Assembly: GCF_014207235.1 (NCBI RefSeq)
Contig: NZ_JACHDA010000002.1
Coordinates: forward strand, 372,001 to 436,000
From: Sphingopyxis sp. JAI128
Lineage (GTDB): Bacteria; Pseudomonadota; Alphaproteobacteria; Sphingomonadales; Sphingomonadaceae
Direction: 5' to 3'
Length of the DNA stretch: 64,000 nucleotides
Shown piece after piece: positions 53,000-62,598 of the stretch. Both the position numbers and the translations under genes were made by a program. The notes beneath the pieces were generated by a model. It searched no databases. It saw only the letters and a program-made list of their open reading frames with translations, and had not been told where the DNA came from. Numbering within the stretch: the stretch's first letter is position 1; every line of letters starts with the position of its first letter.

Positions 53000-53872
53000 T
53001 CAGAGCAGCCCGGCAAGCAGCGCCGCGACGCGCGCGGGCGCTTCCATCGGGATAAAATGGCTGTGGTCGGCCCACAGCTCGTCGCGCCCGGCTCCGATCG
53101 CGGGGCCGAGCCCGGTCCAGGTCGGACTCAGCGAAAAGTCGAGCGGTCCGCCGCGCTCGCCGGTCGGCGCGCGCACCAGCGTCGACGGCATCGACAGATA
53201 GTGCAGCCATTCGTGCGGACTGGTGCGCAGCGCATTCTGATAGACCGACGCCTCGAGCGATGGGGGACAGGCGAGTTCGAACCCCTCGCCGCCGGACGCG
53301 GGGAGCAGGCCATGGCGGCAATAATCGGCAAGGACAAGCGGGTCCCAATTTGCGTAGGGTCGCCGGTCGGCGAAGCGCGCGCGCATCTCTTCGGCGTCGG
53401 TCCAGACGTTCCGGCGCCGCGCGACGGGATGGTCGGCGGGGTCGGGAATCGGCCGGGCACTCTCGCCCTCATAAAGCGCCGGATCCATGATCACGGGGTC
53501 GATCAGCACGAGGTGGCGGAACGCCGCCGGACGCTGCGAGGCGAGACGGGTCAGCACATAGGCGCCCATGCTGTGCCCGCAACCGACCAGCGGATGTCCG
53601 CCGAGCCCGTCGAGCAGCGGCAGCAGCGCATCGGAGGTCGCAGCCCAGTTAGCGAGGGTCGCGGGACGATAGCTCCGCCCATGGCCGCGATGATCGGGCG
53701 CGACGACATGCGTTCCAGCTGGCAGAGCCGCGACAACCTGATCCCACAGTCGCGCGTGAAATCCGGTGGCATGCAGCAGCAGCAGCGAAGCCCCCTCGCC
53801 GCGCTCGCCCCATTCGAACCAACAGATGTCGCCGTCCGAGGTTTCCTGCCGATGCTCGCGCGGTTCGTTCAC
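53000..53872 (-). CDS. Alpha/beta hydrolase, serine nucleophile
   Basis: 290-residue alpha/beta hydrolase. Seen: LLLLHATGFHARLWD, APDHRGHGRSYRP, the serine nucleophile in VGCGHSMGAYVLTRLA, and a C-terminal His in WADHSHFIPMEAP. Probably an esterase or lactonase; the substrate is unknown. Located 13 nt after the aspS stop on the same strand, so it may be co-transcribed with aspS. Confidence 0.9.
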   Translation of the reverse strand: MNEPREHRQETSDGDICWFEWGERGEGASLLLLHATGFHARLWDQVVAALPAGTHVVAPDHRGHGRSYRPATLANWAATSDALLPLLDGLGGHPLVGCGHSMGAYVLTRLASQRPAAFRHLVLIDPVIMDPALYEGESARPIPDPADHPVARRRNVWTDAEEMRARFADRRPYANWDPLVLADYCRHGLLPASGGEGFELACPPSLEASVYQNALRTSPHEWLHYLSMPSTLVRAPTGERGGPLDFSLSPTWTGLGPAIGAGRDELWADHSHFIPMEAPARVAALLAGLL

Positions 53873-53885
53873 GCCCTCGGGCTCC

Positions 53886-55676
53886 CTAATTCTTCGGGCC
53901 GTCGACCAAGCGGATGCTGAGCTCCTTGAGCTGCTTTTCGCTGACCGGCGCGGGAGCGCCCATCATCAAATCCTCGGCCTTTTGCGTCATCGGGAAAACG
54001 ATGACTTCGCGGATATTGGGCTCGTCGGCGAGCAGCATCACGATGCGGTCGACGCCGGGTGCCGATCCGCCGTGCGGCGGCGCGCCGAATTTGAACGCGT
54101 TGATCATCCCGCTGAAATTCGCGTCGACGTCGGCTTGGCTGTAGCCCGCGATCTCGAACGCCTTGTACATGATGTCGGGGCGATGGTTGCGGATCGCGCC
54201 CGACGACAGTTCGACGCCGTTGCAGACGATGTCATACTGGTAAGCGAGGATATCGAGCGGGTCCTTGGTCTCCAGCGCCTCCATCTCGCCCTGCGGCATC
54301 GAGAAGGGATTGTGGCTGAAATCGATCTTGCCGGTTTCCTCGTCGGCCTCGAACATCGGGAAATCGACGATCCAGCAGAATTCGAAGCGGCTCTTGTCGA
54401 TCAGGTCCAGCTGTTCGGCGACGCGGGTGCGCGCAAGGCCCGCGAGCTTTGCCGCCTTCGCTTCGACGCCCGCGGCAAAGAAGATGCCATCGTTCGGGCC
54501 GAGGCCCATCGCGTCGGCAATCGCCTTCATGCCTTCCTGGCCGTGGTTGTTGGCGATCGGACCCCCGAACACGCCATCCTTCTGCGTCGCATAGCCGAGG
54601 CCCGGAAAACCCTCGGACTGCGCCCAGCTGTTCATCTCGTCGAAGAATTTGCGGCTCTTCTCATGCGTTTCGGGGGCGGCGACGGCGCGAACGACCTGCC
54701 CTTCCTCGACCATCGACGCGAAGCGGCCGAAGCCCGATCCCTTGAAGAAGGTGCCGACGTCATGGACCAGCAGCGGGTTGCGCAGGTCGGGCTTGTCGCT
54801 GCCATATTTCAGCATCGATTCGCGGTACGGAATGCGCTTGAACGGCAGCGGCGACACGGTGCGGCCCTTGCCGTCGAAATCGGCGAACTCCTCGAACACG
54901 CCGTGCAGCACGGGTTCGATGGCGTTGAAGACGTCGTCCTGCGTGACGAAGCTCATCTCGAAATCGAGCTGGTAGAATTCGCCCGGGCTGCGGTCGGCAC
55001 GCGCATCCTCGTCGCGGAAACAGGGCGCGATCTGGAAATAACGGTCGAAGCCCGCGACCATCAGCAGTTGCTTGAACATCTGCGGCGCCTGCGGCAGCGC
55101 GTAGAATTTGCCGGGGTGGACGCGGCTGGGCACCAGATAGTCGCGCGCCCCTTCAGGGCTGCTCGCGGTCAGGATCGGCGTTTGAAACTCGGTGAAGCCC
55201 TGGTCGATCATCCGGCGGCGCAGCGACGAAATGACGTTCGAGCGCAGCACGATATTCTTGTGCAGCCGTTCGCGGCGCAGGTCGAGGAAACGGTTGGTAA
55301 GGCGGATTTCCTCGGGATATTCGGTTTCGCCGAACACCGGCAGCGGCAGGCGATCGGCCGCCGACTGGACGGTCACCGCGCTGGGGTAGATTTCGATCTC
55401 GCCGGTCGCCAGCTTGGGGTTCAGCGTCTCGGGCGAGCGCGCCGCGACCTTGCCGGTGAAGGTCAGTACGGACTCGGGCCCCAGGGCGTTGACCGTGGGA
55501 TAGAGGTCAGAACCGGTCTCGACGACGATCTGGGTGATGCCATAATGGTCGCGAAGATCGACGAAGAGCACATTCGCATGCTCGCGCGTCCGATGCACCC
55601 AGCCCGAAAGGCGGACTTCCTCGCCGACGTTGGCGGCGCGAAGATCGGCGCAGGTGTGGGTGCGATAGGCGTGCAT
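53886..55676 (-). CDS. aspS: Aspartyl-tRNA synthetase
   Basis: 596-residue class II aminoacyl-tRNA synthetase. Seen: N-terminal anticodon-binding OB fold ([26 protein letters not shown]), motif 1 region [19 protein letters not shown], motif 2 [30 protein letters not shown], a bacterial insertion domain, and motif 3 [19 protein letters not shown]. Full length. In alphaproteobacteria this enzyme is often non-discriminating, supplying Asp-tRNA(Asn) for GatCAB, which cannot be seen here. Start ATG 55676. Confidence 0.97.
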   Translation of the reverse strand: MHAYRTHTCADLRAANVGEEVRLSGWVHRTREHANVLFVDLRDHYGITQIVVETGSDLYPTVNALGPESVLTFTGKVAARSPETLNPKLATGEIEIYPSAVTVQSAADRLPLPVFGETEYPEEIRLTNRFLDLRRERLHKNIVLRSNVISSLRRRMIDQGFTEFQTPILTASSPEGARDYLVPSRVHPGKFYALPQAPQMFKQLLMVAGFDRYFQIAPCFRDEDARADRSPGEFYQLDFEMSFVTQDDVFNAIEPVLHGVFEEFADFDGKGRTVSPLPFKRIPYRESMLKYGSDKPDLRNPLLVHDVGTFFKGSGFGRFASMVEEGQVVRAVAAPETHEKSRKFFDEMNSWAQSEGFPGLGYATQKDGVFGGPIANNHGQEGMKAIADAMGLGPNDGIFFAAGVEAKAAKLAGLARTRVAEQLDLIDKSRFEFCWIVDFPMFEADEETGKIDFSHNPFSMPQGEMEALETKDPLDILAYQYDIVCNGVELSSGAIRNHRPDIMYKAFEIAGYSQADVDANFSGMINAFKFGAPPHGGSAPGVDRIVMLLADEPNIREVIVFPMTQKAEDLMMGAPAPVSEKQLKELSIRLVDGPKN

Positions 55677-55778
55677 TTTCTCGTCTTTCAAATCCGGGGA
55701 AGCGCGGACGAAAGCCGCGCCGATATGGCCGCGCCTAAGGCAGGTCGGCGCGCCGTTTGTCAAGGGTTGACGGCCAAA

Positions 55779-57293
55779 TCAGCAGGTAAGGCCCAGCCCG
55801 TCGAGCACCGCGCTGCCGAACAGCGCACGATGGGCCGCATCGGGCATCAAACGATCGCGCGCGGCGCGCCATCGGCGAAAATCCTCACCATAGTCGGACG
55901 CGACCCGCGCGGCATCGAGACGGCAGCTTTTCGCCCAGTGGCGCGTGAAGGCGATCCCTTCGGCGTCGAGACATTCGACGACCCGCGCATAGGCGTCCGC
56001 GGTGCGCCGGCTGCGCGGGCCGTCGAAATCGATCACCGCATTGTGCGGGAACCGCGCGGGCGCCAGCAGTCCCTGCGCGCGTTCCATGAACCGCACGGTG
56101 ACGACGGTCGAGCCGCCGTGGCGCGCATAGACGGTGCATATGCGTTCGAACGCATATGCAAGATCGGCGCGATCGATGGTGACCGAGGCATTGAACAGAT
56201 CGGCCAGCGGACGGTGGGTGTCGAGCCCCTCGCCCCAGCTGCCATAGACCGGCGGATCGTCGACGTCGGGGCCAGCGGCGTATCCCATCTTCATGGCAAA
56301 TTGCAGCAGCGCGCCGCGGGCCCACGGATAATCGTCGAGCAATCGCCCGAGCAGGCTGAGCGCGTCATAACCGGCGCCAAGCTGTGCGGGGGTCGCGCGC
56401 GCATAATCCTCGCGCCATGGTTCGCGGTAGAGGAAGCGCAGCATCGCGGGCCGCTTGAACGGCTTGTACGGATTGACGATCATCTGAACGAAATCGGGGT
56501 TCCGGTCGAGCGCATAGGTTGCCGAGAAGCGCCGGAAATCGCCCTCTGCCAGCCAGTTCAGCGCCGCCGGTTCGACCTTGCGCAAATTCTGGATCGGACG
56601 AACGAGGAATTTGGGCACGCTGTCGACCACGAGCGCAGTGACGATGCCGAGCGCGCCGACGGGGAGCTGCGCCGCGGCGAAAAGCGCGTCGTCGCGGACC
56701 GGGGTCGACCCCGTCGCGGCGATAAAGGCGTCGCTCATGACACCGGCATCGGGTTCGATCCAGTAGATGCCTGCCGGCGTGACGATCTGCACGGCACGGA
56801 CATGGTCCTGGATGCCGCCGCGCGCGATCATCGAGCCATGCGTCCCCGTCGCGCAGGCCCCGGCAAAGGTTTGCCCGTTACCCGCACCGCTGGTCCAGAG
56901 CGAGCGGCCTTGCTCCTCGAACTTGTCCGAAACCTCGTCGACGAGAGCGCCCGCCTCGACGAGCATCAAGGCGCCGGCATCGACACCCGGACGGACGTCG
57001 GCGGCATCGGCGCGAAAGCAACGGTTGAAACGGCGCGTGTGGAGCAACCAGCTTTGTGAGCTGATATTGATGTTCGAGGGCGACCAGCCCGCGCCGAGCG
57101 GGCGGACGCGGCGACCCGCGGTCCGCGCCTGGGCCAGCCAGTCCTGCACGGCCTTCGCCGCAATGGCGATCTCGTCGCGCCCGCGCGCGGCGTCGCCGCT
57201 GCGCAGCGCGAAACGCGTAGCCCCCTCGCAGCGCCCCGTGCCGTGATAGTTGGTCCACTGGCCTTCATCGCCAAGCCTGACAATCGGCATCAT
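55779..57293 (-). CDS. FAD-dependent aldonolactone-type oxidase
   Basis: 504-residue FAD enzyme related to D-arabinono-1,4-lactone and L-gulono-lactone oxidases. Seen: the FAD-binding (PCMH) domain with RRVRPLGAGWSPSNINI and GNGQTFAGACATGTHGSMI, and an ALO-type C-terminal domain (RFSATYALDRNPDFVQMIVNPY). The position of the flavin-linking histidine in GxGHS reads Trp (GAGWS), which points to non-covalent FAD. Start ATG 57293 with GGGAG upstream; it overlaps the stop of the next gene by ATGA. Confidence 0.88.
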   Translation of the reverse strand: MMPIVRLGDEGQWTNYHGTGRCEGATRFALRSGDAARGRDEIAIAAKAVQDWLAQARTAGRRVRPLGAGWSPSNINISSQSWLLHTRRFNRCFRADAADVRPGVDAGALMLVEAGALVDEVSDKFEEQGRSLWTSGAGNGQTFAGACATGTHGSMIARGGIQDHVRAVQIVTPAGIYWIEPDAGVMSDAFIAATGSTPVRDDALFAAAQLPVGALGIVTALVVDSVPKFLVRPIQNLRKVEPAALNWLAEGDFRRFSATYALDRNPDFVQMIVNPYKPFKRPAMLRFLYREPWREDYARATPAQLGAGYDALSLLGRLLDDYPWARGALLQFAMKMGYAAGPDVDDPPVYGSWGEGLDTHRPLADLFNASVTIDRADLAYAFERICTVYARHGGSTVVTVRFMERAQGLLAPARFPHNAVIDFDGPRSRRTADAYARVVECLDAEGIAFTRHWAKSCRLDAARVASDYGEDFRRWRAARDRLMPDAAHRALFGSAVLDGLGLTC

Positions 57294-57619
57294 GCTTCTC
57301 CCAGCGGCAGAATCCCGGCATGGGCGCGCCAGGCTACCGTTACGGGACGCAGGAAACCGAAACTTGCGATCGCGACGAGCATCTGGCGCCGCGTGGCAAA
57401 GACGCGAACGTCGCACAGGCCATGGTCGGATTCGGGCGTCACGAACGGCTGCGCCGCTTGCGCCGCGAAGCCCCACCCCTTCAGCGTGACGATCATCCTG
57501 TCCTCGTCGAGCGGCCGCGGATTGGCGATCGACACAAAAACATCCGCCTGCCCGGCGGCATATTGTCCGACAAGCAGCGCAAAACCGAGCGCGGCCAGCG
57601 CCCAACCGACCCAAATCAT
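57290..57619 (-). CDS. Small membrane-anchored protein coupled to the FAD oxidase
   Basis: 109-residue protein with one N-terminal membrane helix (MIWVGWALAALGFALLVGQYAAG), then a soluble domain (VFVSIANPRPLDEDRMIVTLKGWGFAAQAAQPF) with one cysteine in DHGLCDVR. Ends with HAGILPLGEA. Starts after AAGGGA and overlaps the oxidase start by ATGA. No family recognised. Coupling to the oxidase suggests a shared role. Confidence 0.8.
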   Translation of the reverse strand: MIWVGWALAALGFALLVGQYAAGQADVFVSIANPRPLDEDRMIVTLKGWGFAAQAAQPFVTPESDHGLCDVRVFATRRQMLVAIASFGFLRPVTVAWRAHAGILPLGEA

Positions 57620-57739
57620 ACCCAAAATCCCTTCGTTTTCCCCATGGCCGGTGTTCCGGCTCCGCGACCCGAAGAGCGGCGGTCGGGCGCCCCGCAATTT
57701 TTCCTGCCCGTTCCTTTCAACTAGCTGTATAGGCGCGCT

Positions 57740-58924
57740 ATGCAAGTCCATCCGTTGATCGAAACCAACGCCGCGCTGGTCGAATTCTGCGACCTCATCC
57801 GGGCCAGCGATTTCATCGCGGTCGATACCGAGTTCATGCGCGAAAACACCTTCTGGCCCGAGCTGTGCCTGATCCAGGTGGCGGACCGCGAGCATGCCGC
57901 GGCGATCGATCCGATGGCGCCCGGCATCGACCTCAAACCCCTGCTCGACCTGCTCGTCGACAATGAGGAGATGCTGAAAGTCTTTCATGCCGGCGGGCAG
58001 GATGTCGAAATCATCTTCAACCTGACCGGCAAGACCCCGCATCCCATATTCGACACGCAGATCGGCCAGATGGCGATCGGACAGGCGGAACAGGTCGGCT
58101 ATTCGAACCTGGTCGAGGCATGGCTGGGACTGCAACTCGACAAGGGCGCGCGCTTCACCGACTGGAGCCGCCGCCCGCTCGACAAGCGCCAGATCGACTA
58201 TGCGATCGGCGATGTCACGCATCTCGCCAAGATTTTCCCGATGATGCTCGACAAGCTGGTCAAGACCGGCCGCGGTCATTGGCTCAACGAAGAAATGGAA
58301 AAGCTCGCCGACCCCGCAAATTATAGTGTCGATCCCGACAAGGCGTGGCACCGGATCAAAATTCCGTCGCGCAAGCCCGACGTCCTCGGCCGATTGCAGG
58401 CGCTGGCCGCGTGGCGCGAGCGCGAGGCGCGGAGCAAGAATTTGCCGCGCGGCCGCATCGTCAAGGACGAGACGCTGGCCGACCTCGCCGCGCATCCGCC
58501 GAAGGATCAGGATGGCCTCGGCCGCGTCCGCGGGCTGTCGGCGACGTGGCGCACGAACGATATCGGCGCGCGGCTGATCGACGCGCTTGCCAATGCGAAA
58601 CCGCTGTCGAAAGACGATATGCCCGATCGCGCGCCGCGCGGTCCTGGACTTGGCAAGGAGGGTGTGCTCGTCGCCGACCTCTTGAAATTGCTGCTCAAGA
58701 TCCGGGCACGCGAACTCAATGTCGCGGCACGGCTTATCGCGCGCAGCGACGATCTTGAAGCGCTGGCGGCGGGCGGCCGCGACGGCATCGCGATGATGCA
58801 GGGCTGGCGCTACGACGTCTTCGGCCACGCCGCGCTCGACCTTGTCGAAGGGCGGATGGGCTTCGCGGTCAAGAATGGCAAGCTGGTGATGAGCGAGATC
58901 GACGTCGGCGCCGGCGCCGAATGA
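57740..58924 (+). CDS. rnd: Ribonuclease D
   Basis: 394-residue 3'-to-5' exoribonuclease in tRNA and stable RNA maturation. Seen: DEDD exonuclease motifs IAVDTEFMREN (Asp29, Glu31), LKVFHAGGQDVEI, and YAIGDVTHL, then an HRDC domain (LGRLQALAAWREREARSKNLPRGRIV). Length fits. Divergent from the FAD-oxidase pair and convergent with ppx (7 nt between the stops). Confidence 0.95.
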   Translation: MQVHPLIETNAALVEFCDLIRASDFIAVDTEFMRENTFWPELCLIQVADREHAAAIDPMAPGIDLKPLLDLLVDNEEMLKVFHAGGQDVEIIFNLTGKTPHPIFDTQIGQMAIGQAEQVGYSNLVEAWLGLQLDKGARFTDWSRRPLDKRQIDYAIGDVTHLAKIFPMMLDKLVKTGRGHWLNEEMEKLADPANYSVDPDKAWHRIKIPSRKPDVLGRLQALAAWREREARSKNLPRGRIVKDETLADLAAHPPKDQDGLGRVRGLSATWRTNDIGARLIDALANAKPLSKDDMPDRAPRGPGLGKEGVLVADLLKLLLKIRARELNVAARLIARSDDLEALAAGGRDGIAMMQGWRYDVFGHAALDLVEGRMGFAVKNGKLVMSEIDVGAGAE

Positions 58925-58931
58925 CCGGCCG

Positions 58932-60437
58932 CTAAAGCAACAGCAGTTCCGGTTTGGCGTCGAGTGCCTGCGCCAGCGAGCGCAGGCGGCGTTCGACCGA
59001 TTCGCCCGCGAGATGATGCCAGCCGCGGTTTAGCCTGAGTTGCAATTTTCCATCGACCAGCGCGATACCGCTCGCCTTGAGCGGCGCTTCGACGCCCCCC
59101 GTCAGGCGCTGCGCAAGCCGGATCGCGAGGCCCCACTGGCGGGCGCGGGCCAGCCGTTCGGCGTCGACCAGATCGCCCATCACGGGAAAATCGCCGTCGG
59201 CGCCGCCGAACCCCGCGTGCAACGCCCGGGCGAGCAGGATGCGGCCCGGAATGTCGATCCCGCGCCAATTGCCGTGCAGGCCGATTTCGGTGCCCCGTTC
59301 GGCGCGGAAATCGGGGTTGGCCGACCAGGCGACATCGCTGAGCAGGCTTGCGGCGAGCCGGACCCGGCTGTCGACCACTGCCTCGCCCGCGAACAGCGGC
59401 GCGATCCATTCGGCAATTGCGCGGCCATGCGGGGCGAAACGCGCCAGCCGGCGCCCCTCGAACTCGGCGGCGACGATCAGCGGATCCTGCGCGCGCGTCT
59501 CGGCGTCGAGGGCCTGGTACAGCAGGCCTTCGCGCAGCCCCGAGGATGACACGGTCATTTCGGGGACATCGATGATGTTGGCGAGCGCAGCGAGCAACGC
59601 AGCGGCGTCGGGCAAGGCCGCGGCGCGGTTCGACGCCATGCCCGGAATCGCCCGCAATTGCTCGAAGCTCAACCGCTTGGTCGCCCGGACCAGGCGGCGC
59701 AGCGCCGTCCGAGGCAGAGTGTGCTGGTCGAGCACCGCGAGCGGATCGTGCGTCAGTTCCAGATCGAGGCGCGACAGCGCGCGCCAGGAACCGCCGACCA
59801 GATAGAGCGGAAGGCCGGTCAGCCCCCCGGGCCAGCCGGCATCGCGCAGCATCTTGCGGATCGCGCGCTCGAAAGCGTGCTGCCCGTCCTTGCGCAGCGC
59901 GGGCAGGCGCAGCACGCCGAGCGGAAATGACGCGCAGCGGCCGACCTTTCCGTCGGCCACTTCGGCAAGCTCGAGGCTCCCGCCGCCCAGATCGACCGCG
60001 ATGCCCCGCGCATCGGGAATGGCGGCGAGTACGCCATGGCCGGCCGCCTCGGCCTCCTCCTCGCCCGACAGCAGACGAATCTTGAGGCCCGCCCCGGCAG
60101 CGGCAGCGATGAAATCGGGACCGTTCGCCGCGTCGCGGACCGCCGCCGTCGCCACGCATTGCAGGTCCTTGACCTCCATATGGCGGGCAAGAAGCGCGTA
60201 GCGGCGGAGCGCCGTCAAGCCGCGCTTGGCGTCCTCTTCGGCGATGCGCCCGTCGATGGCCAGCCCGCGACCGAGACCCGCGGCGACCTTTTCGTTGAAG
60301 ATCACGGCGGGTGCTCGGGCGGGGCCTTCGTACACCACGATACGGACCGAGTTGGAGCCGATATCGATGACCGCCGATCGGTGGACCGTCTGTTTGGAGG
60401 TGCCCGGCAAGCCCAAGTCCAACGTCTCAATCTTCAT
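58932..60437 (-). CDS. ppx: Exopolyphosphatase/GppA-type phosphatase
   Basis: 501-residue Ppx/GppA protein that removes terminal phosphates from polyphosphate or pppGpp. Seen: the ASKHA fold motifs AVIDIGSNSVRIVVYEG, LLSGEEEAEAAGHGVLAA, GIAVDLGGGSLELAEV and a C-terminal HD-like helical domain (GLREGLLYQALDAET). The ppk stop overlaps its start by 11 nt, so it is translated with ppk. Choice between Ppx and GppA rests on the neighbour. Confidence 0.93.
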   Translation of the reverse strand: MKIETLDLGLPGTSKQTVHRSAVIDIGSNSVRIVVYEGPARAPAVIFNEKVAAGLGRGLAIDGRIAEEDAKRGLTALRRYALLARHMEVKDLQCVATAAVRDAANGPDFIAAAAGAGLKIRLLSGEEEAEAAGHGVLAAIPDARGIAVDLGGGSLELAEVADGKVGRCASFPLGVLRLPALRKDGQHAFERAIRKMLRDAGWPGGLTGLPLYLVGGSWRALSRLDLELTHDPLAVLDQHTLPRTALRRLVRATKRLSFEQLRAIPGMASNRAAALPDAAALLAALANIIDVPEMTVSSSGLREGLLYQALDAETRAQDPLIVAAEFEGRRLARFAPHGRAIAEWIAPLFAGEAVVDSRVRLAASLLSDVAWSANPDFRAERGTEIGLHGNWRGIDIPGRILLARALHAGFGGADGDFPVMGDLVDAERLARARQWGLAIRLAQRLTGGVEAPLKASGIALVDGKLQLRLNRGWHHLAGESVERRLRSLAQALDAKPELLLL

Positions 60438-62598
60438 TCACGTTGAACGCCAGCGTCGGGACGTCCTGGCGCTTGTGGAGCGCGGTTCCGCGGCCCGAAA
60501 GCGACGGGTTGTTCATGAAATAGTGATGCAAGTTAAATGGCTTGTCGTCCGTTTTCACCCGAACGGAGGTGCCGTCGGGCAGCAATATCCAGCTTTGTTC
60601 ATTGTCGATCAGGTTTGCGACAAGCACCTGATCGAGAATCTGGTCGTGGACGGTCGGGTTTTCGATCGGGATCATATATTCGACACGGCGATCGAAATTG
60701 CGCGGCATCCAGTCGGCGCTCGAAATATAGAGCTTGGCCGCGCGGCTCGGCAGCGGCGCGCCATTGGCGAACGCCCAAACGCGGCTATGTTCCAGGAAAC
60801 GGCCGACAACCGATTTGACGCGGATCGTGTCGGACAGGCCGGGAACACCGGGGCGGAGGCAACAGATACCGCGCACGATCAGCTCGATCGGCACGCCCGC
60901 GGCGCTCGCTTCATAAAGCTTGTCGATAATGTCGGGGTCGACAAGGCTGTTCATCTTGGCCCACACCCCCGACGGCGCGCCCGCCTTTGCCGCCGCGATT
61001 TCGGCGTCGATCAGTTCGCTGAGATGCTGGCGCATGTTCAGCGGCGACATGGTGATGAGGTCGAGCCGTTCGGGTTCGACATAGCCGGTGATATAATTGA
61101 AGAGCTGCGCCGCGTCGCGGCCGGCGCGTGGGTCGGCGGTGAAGAAGCTGAGGTCGGTATAGATGCGCGCGGTGACCGGATGGTAGTTGCCGGTGCCGAA
61201 GTGGCAATAGGTTCGATAGCCCTGCCCTTCGCGACGTACGACCATCGAAATCTTGGCATGCGTCTTCCACTCGATGAAGCCGTAGACGACCTGCACCCCC
61301 GCGCGTTCGAGCTGGTTCGCCCAGAGGAGATTCTGCTCTTCGTCGAAGCGCGCCTTGAGTTCGACGACCGCGGTGACCGATTTGCCCGCCTCTGCCGCCT
61401 CGATCAGCGCGCGGATCACCGGCGACTGGTTGCCGGCGCGATAGAGCGTCTGCTTGATCGCCACGACATCGGGGTCGGCGGCCGCCTGACGGAGGAAGGA
61501 AAGAACGACGTCGAAGCTCTCATAGGGATGGTGGACGACGATGTCCTTCGACCGGATCGCCGCGAAACAATCGCCGCCATGTTCGCGGATCCGCTCGGGA
61601 AAGCGCGGCGAATAGGCGGGAAATTTCAGGTCGGGCCGATCGACATCGACAAGCGCGGACAGCGCCGCGAGGCCGATGAAGCCGCCGATCTTGGCGACGA
61701 TCGCCTCGTGCCCCTGGATATCGGCATTGAGGACCGCCGCGATTTCGGCGGGCATATCGGCTTCGAGTTCCATCAGGATCACCCGGCCGCGGCGGCGGCG
61801 GCGGATCGCGGTGCGGAACAGGCGCACCAGATCCTCGGCCTCTTCCTCAAGCTCGATGTCGCTGTCGCGGATGATGCGGAACACCCCCAATGAGCGAATC
61901 GTGAAACCGGGAAACAGCAGGTCGCCGAACAATTCGATCAGATATTCGATGGGCACAAAGCTGGTCGCCTGCCCCGGCACCGGCACGAAGCGCGGCAGCG
62001 AGGCGGGAATCATCACCAGTTCGCGCACCGTGTCGCCCGTCGCCTTGCGCTGCAGATCGAAAATCACCCCCAGCCCGCGATTCGGAATGAAGGGGAACGG
62101 ATGCGCCGGGTCGAGCACCTGCGGCGTCAGGATCGGGAAGATCTGGTCGATGAAATATTGGCGCAGCGCCGAACGCAGCGCGTCCTTGTTCGATCCCGTG
62201 CCGTGGACGACGATACCCTGCTCGGCGAGTTGCTTGTGCAGCAATTGCCATTCGCTCTGCTGCTGGTCGACGAGCCGGTTCACCTCGGCCTCGATCTCGG
62301 CGAGTTGCTGTCCCGGCGAGCGACCGTCGGCCGAGGGATCGTCGATGCCCTGGAGCTGCTGCCCCTTCAACCCCGCGACGCGAACCATGAAGAATTCGTC
62401 GAGGTTGCTGCCCGATATCGAGAGGAAGCGCAGCCGTTCGAGCAGGGGATGCGCGGGGTTGCGCGCCTCTTCCATCACGCGGCGATTGAAGGCCAGCCAG
62501 CTGAGCTCGCGGTTGAAAAAGCGGTCAGGTCCGGGCGGCGCTTGGAACGCGCCGCTGGCGTCATTGTCGGCGCGAAGGGACTGTCCGGTTAGCGACAT
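60427..62598 (-). CDS. ppk: Polyphosphate kinase 1
   Basis: 723-residue polyphosphate kinase. Seen: RFFNRELSWLAFNRRVMEEA at the N-terminus, the catalytic histidine region YCHFGTGNYHPVTARIYTDL, PRNFDRRVEYMIPI, and the second active-site region with the conserved ISSADWMPRN. Full length. Upstream hdaA overlaps its start by 10 nt, and downstream ppx overlaps its stop, so hdaA-ppk-ppx is one operon. Confidence 0.96.
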   Translation of the reverse strand: MSLTGQSLRADNDASGAFQAPPGPDRFFNRELSWLAFNRRVMEEARNPAHPLLERLRFLSISGSNLDEFFMVRVAGLKGQQLQGIDDPSADGRSPGQQLAEIEAEVNRLVDQQQSEWQLLHKQLAEQGIVVHGTGSNKDALRSALRQYFIDQIFPILTPQVLDPAHPFPFIPNRGLGVIFDLQRKATGDTVRELVMIPASLPRFVPVPGQATSFVPIEYLIELFGDLLFPGFTIRSLGVFRIIRDSDIELEEEAEDLVRLFRTAIRRRRRGRVILMELEADMPAEIAAVLNADIQGHEAIVAKIGGFIGLAALSALVDVDRPDLKFPAYSPRFPERIREHGGDCFAAIRSKDIVVHHPYESFDVVLSFLRQAAADPDVVAIKQTLYRAGNQSPVIRALIEAAEAGKSVTAVVELKARFDEEQNLLWANQLERAGVQVVYGFIEWKTHAKISMVVRREGQGYRTYCHFGTGNYHPVTARIYTDLSFFTADPRAGRDAAQLFNYITGYVEPERLDLITMSPLNMRQHLSELIDAEIAAAKAGAPSGVWAKMNSLVDPDIIDKLYEASAAGVPIELIVRGICCLRPGVPGLSDTIRVKSVVGRFLEHSRVWAFANGAPLPSRAAKLYISSADWMPRNFDRRVEYMIPIENPTVHDQILDQVLVANLIDNEQSWILLPDGTSVRVKTDDKPFNLHHYFMNNPSLSGRGTALHKRQDVPTLAFNVNED

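Noticed and set aside
53766..57059. Plus-strand open frame of about 1097 codons
   Set aside because: It lies opposite aspS and the FAD oxidase and has no domain pattern. It is an effect of GC skew at codon position 3.
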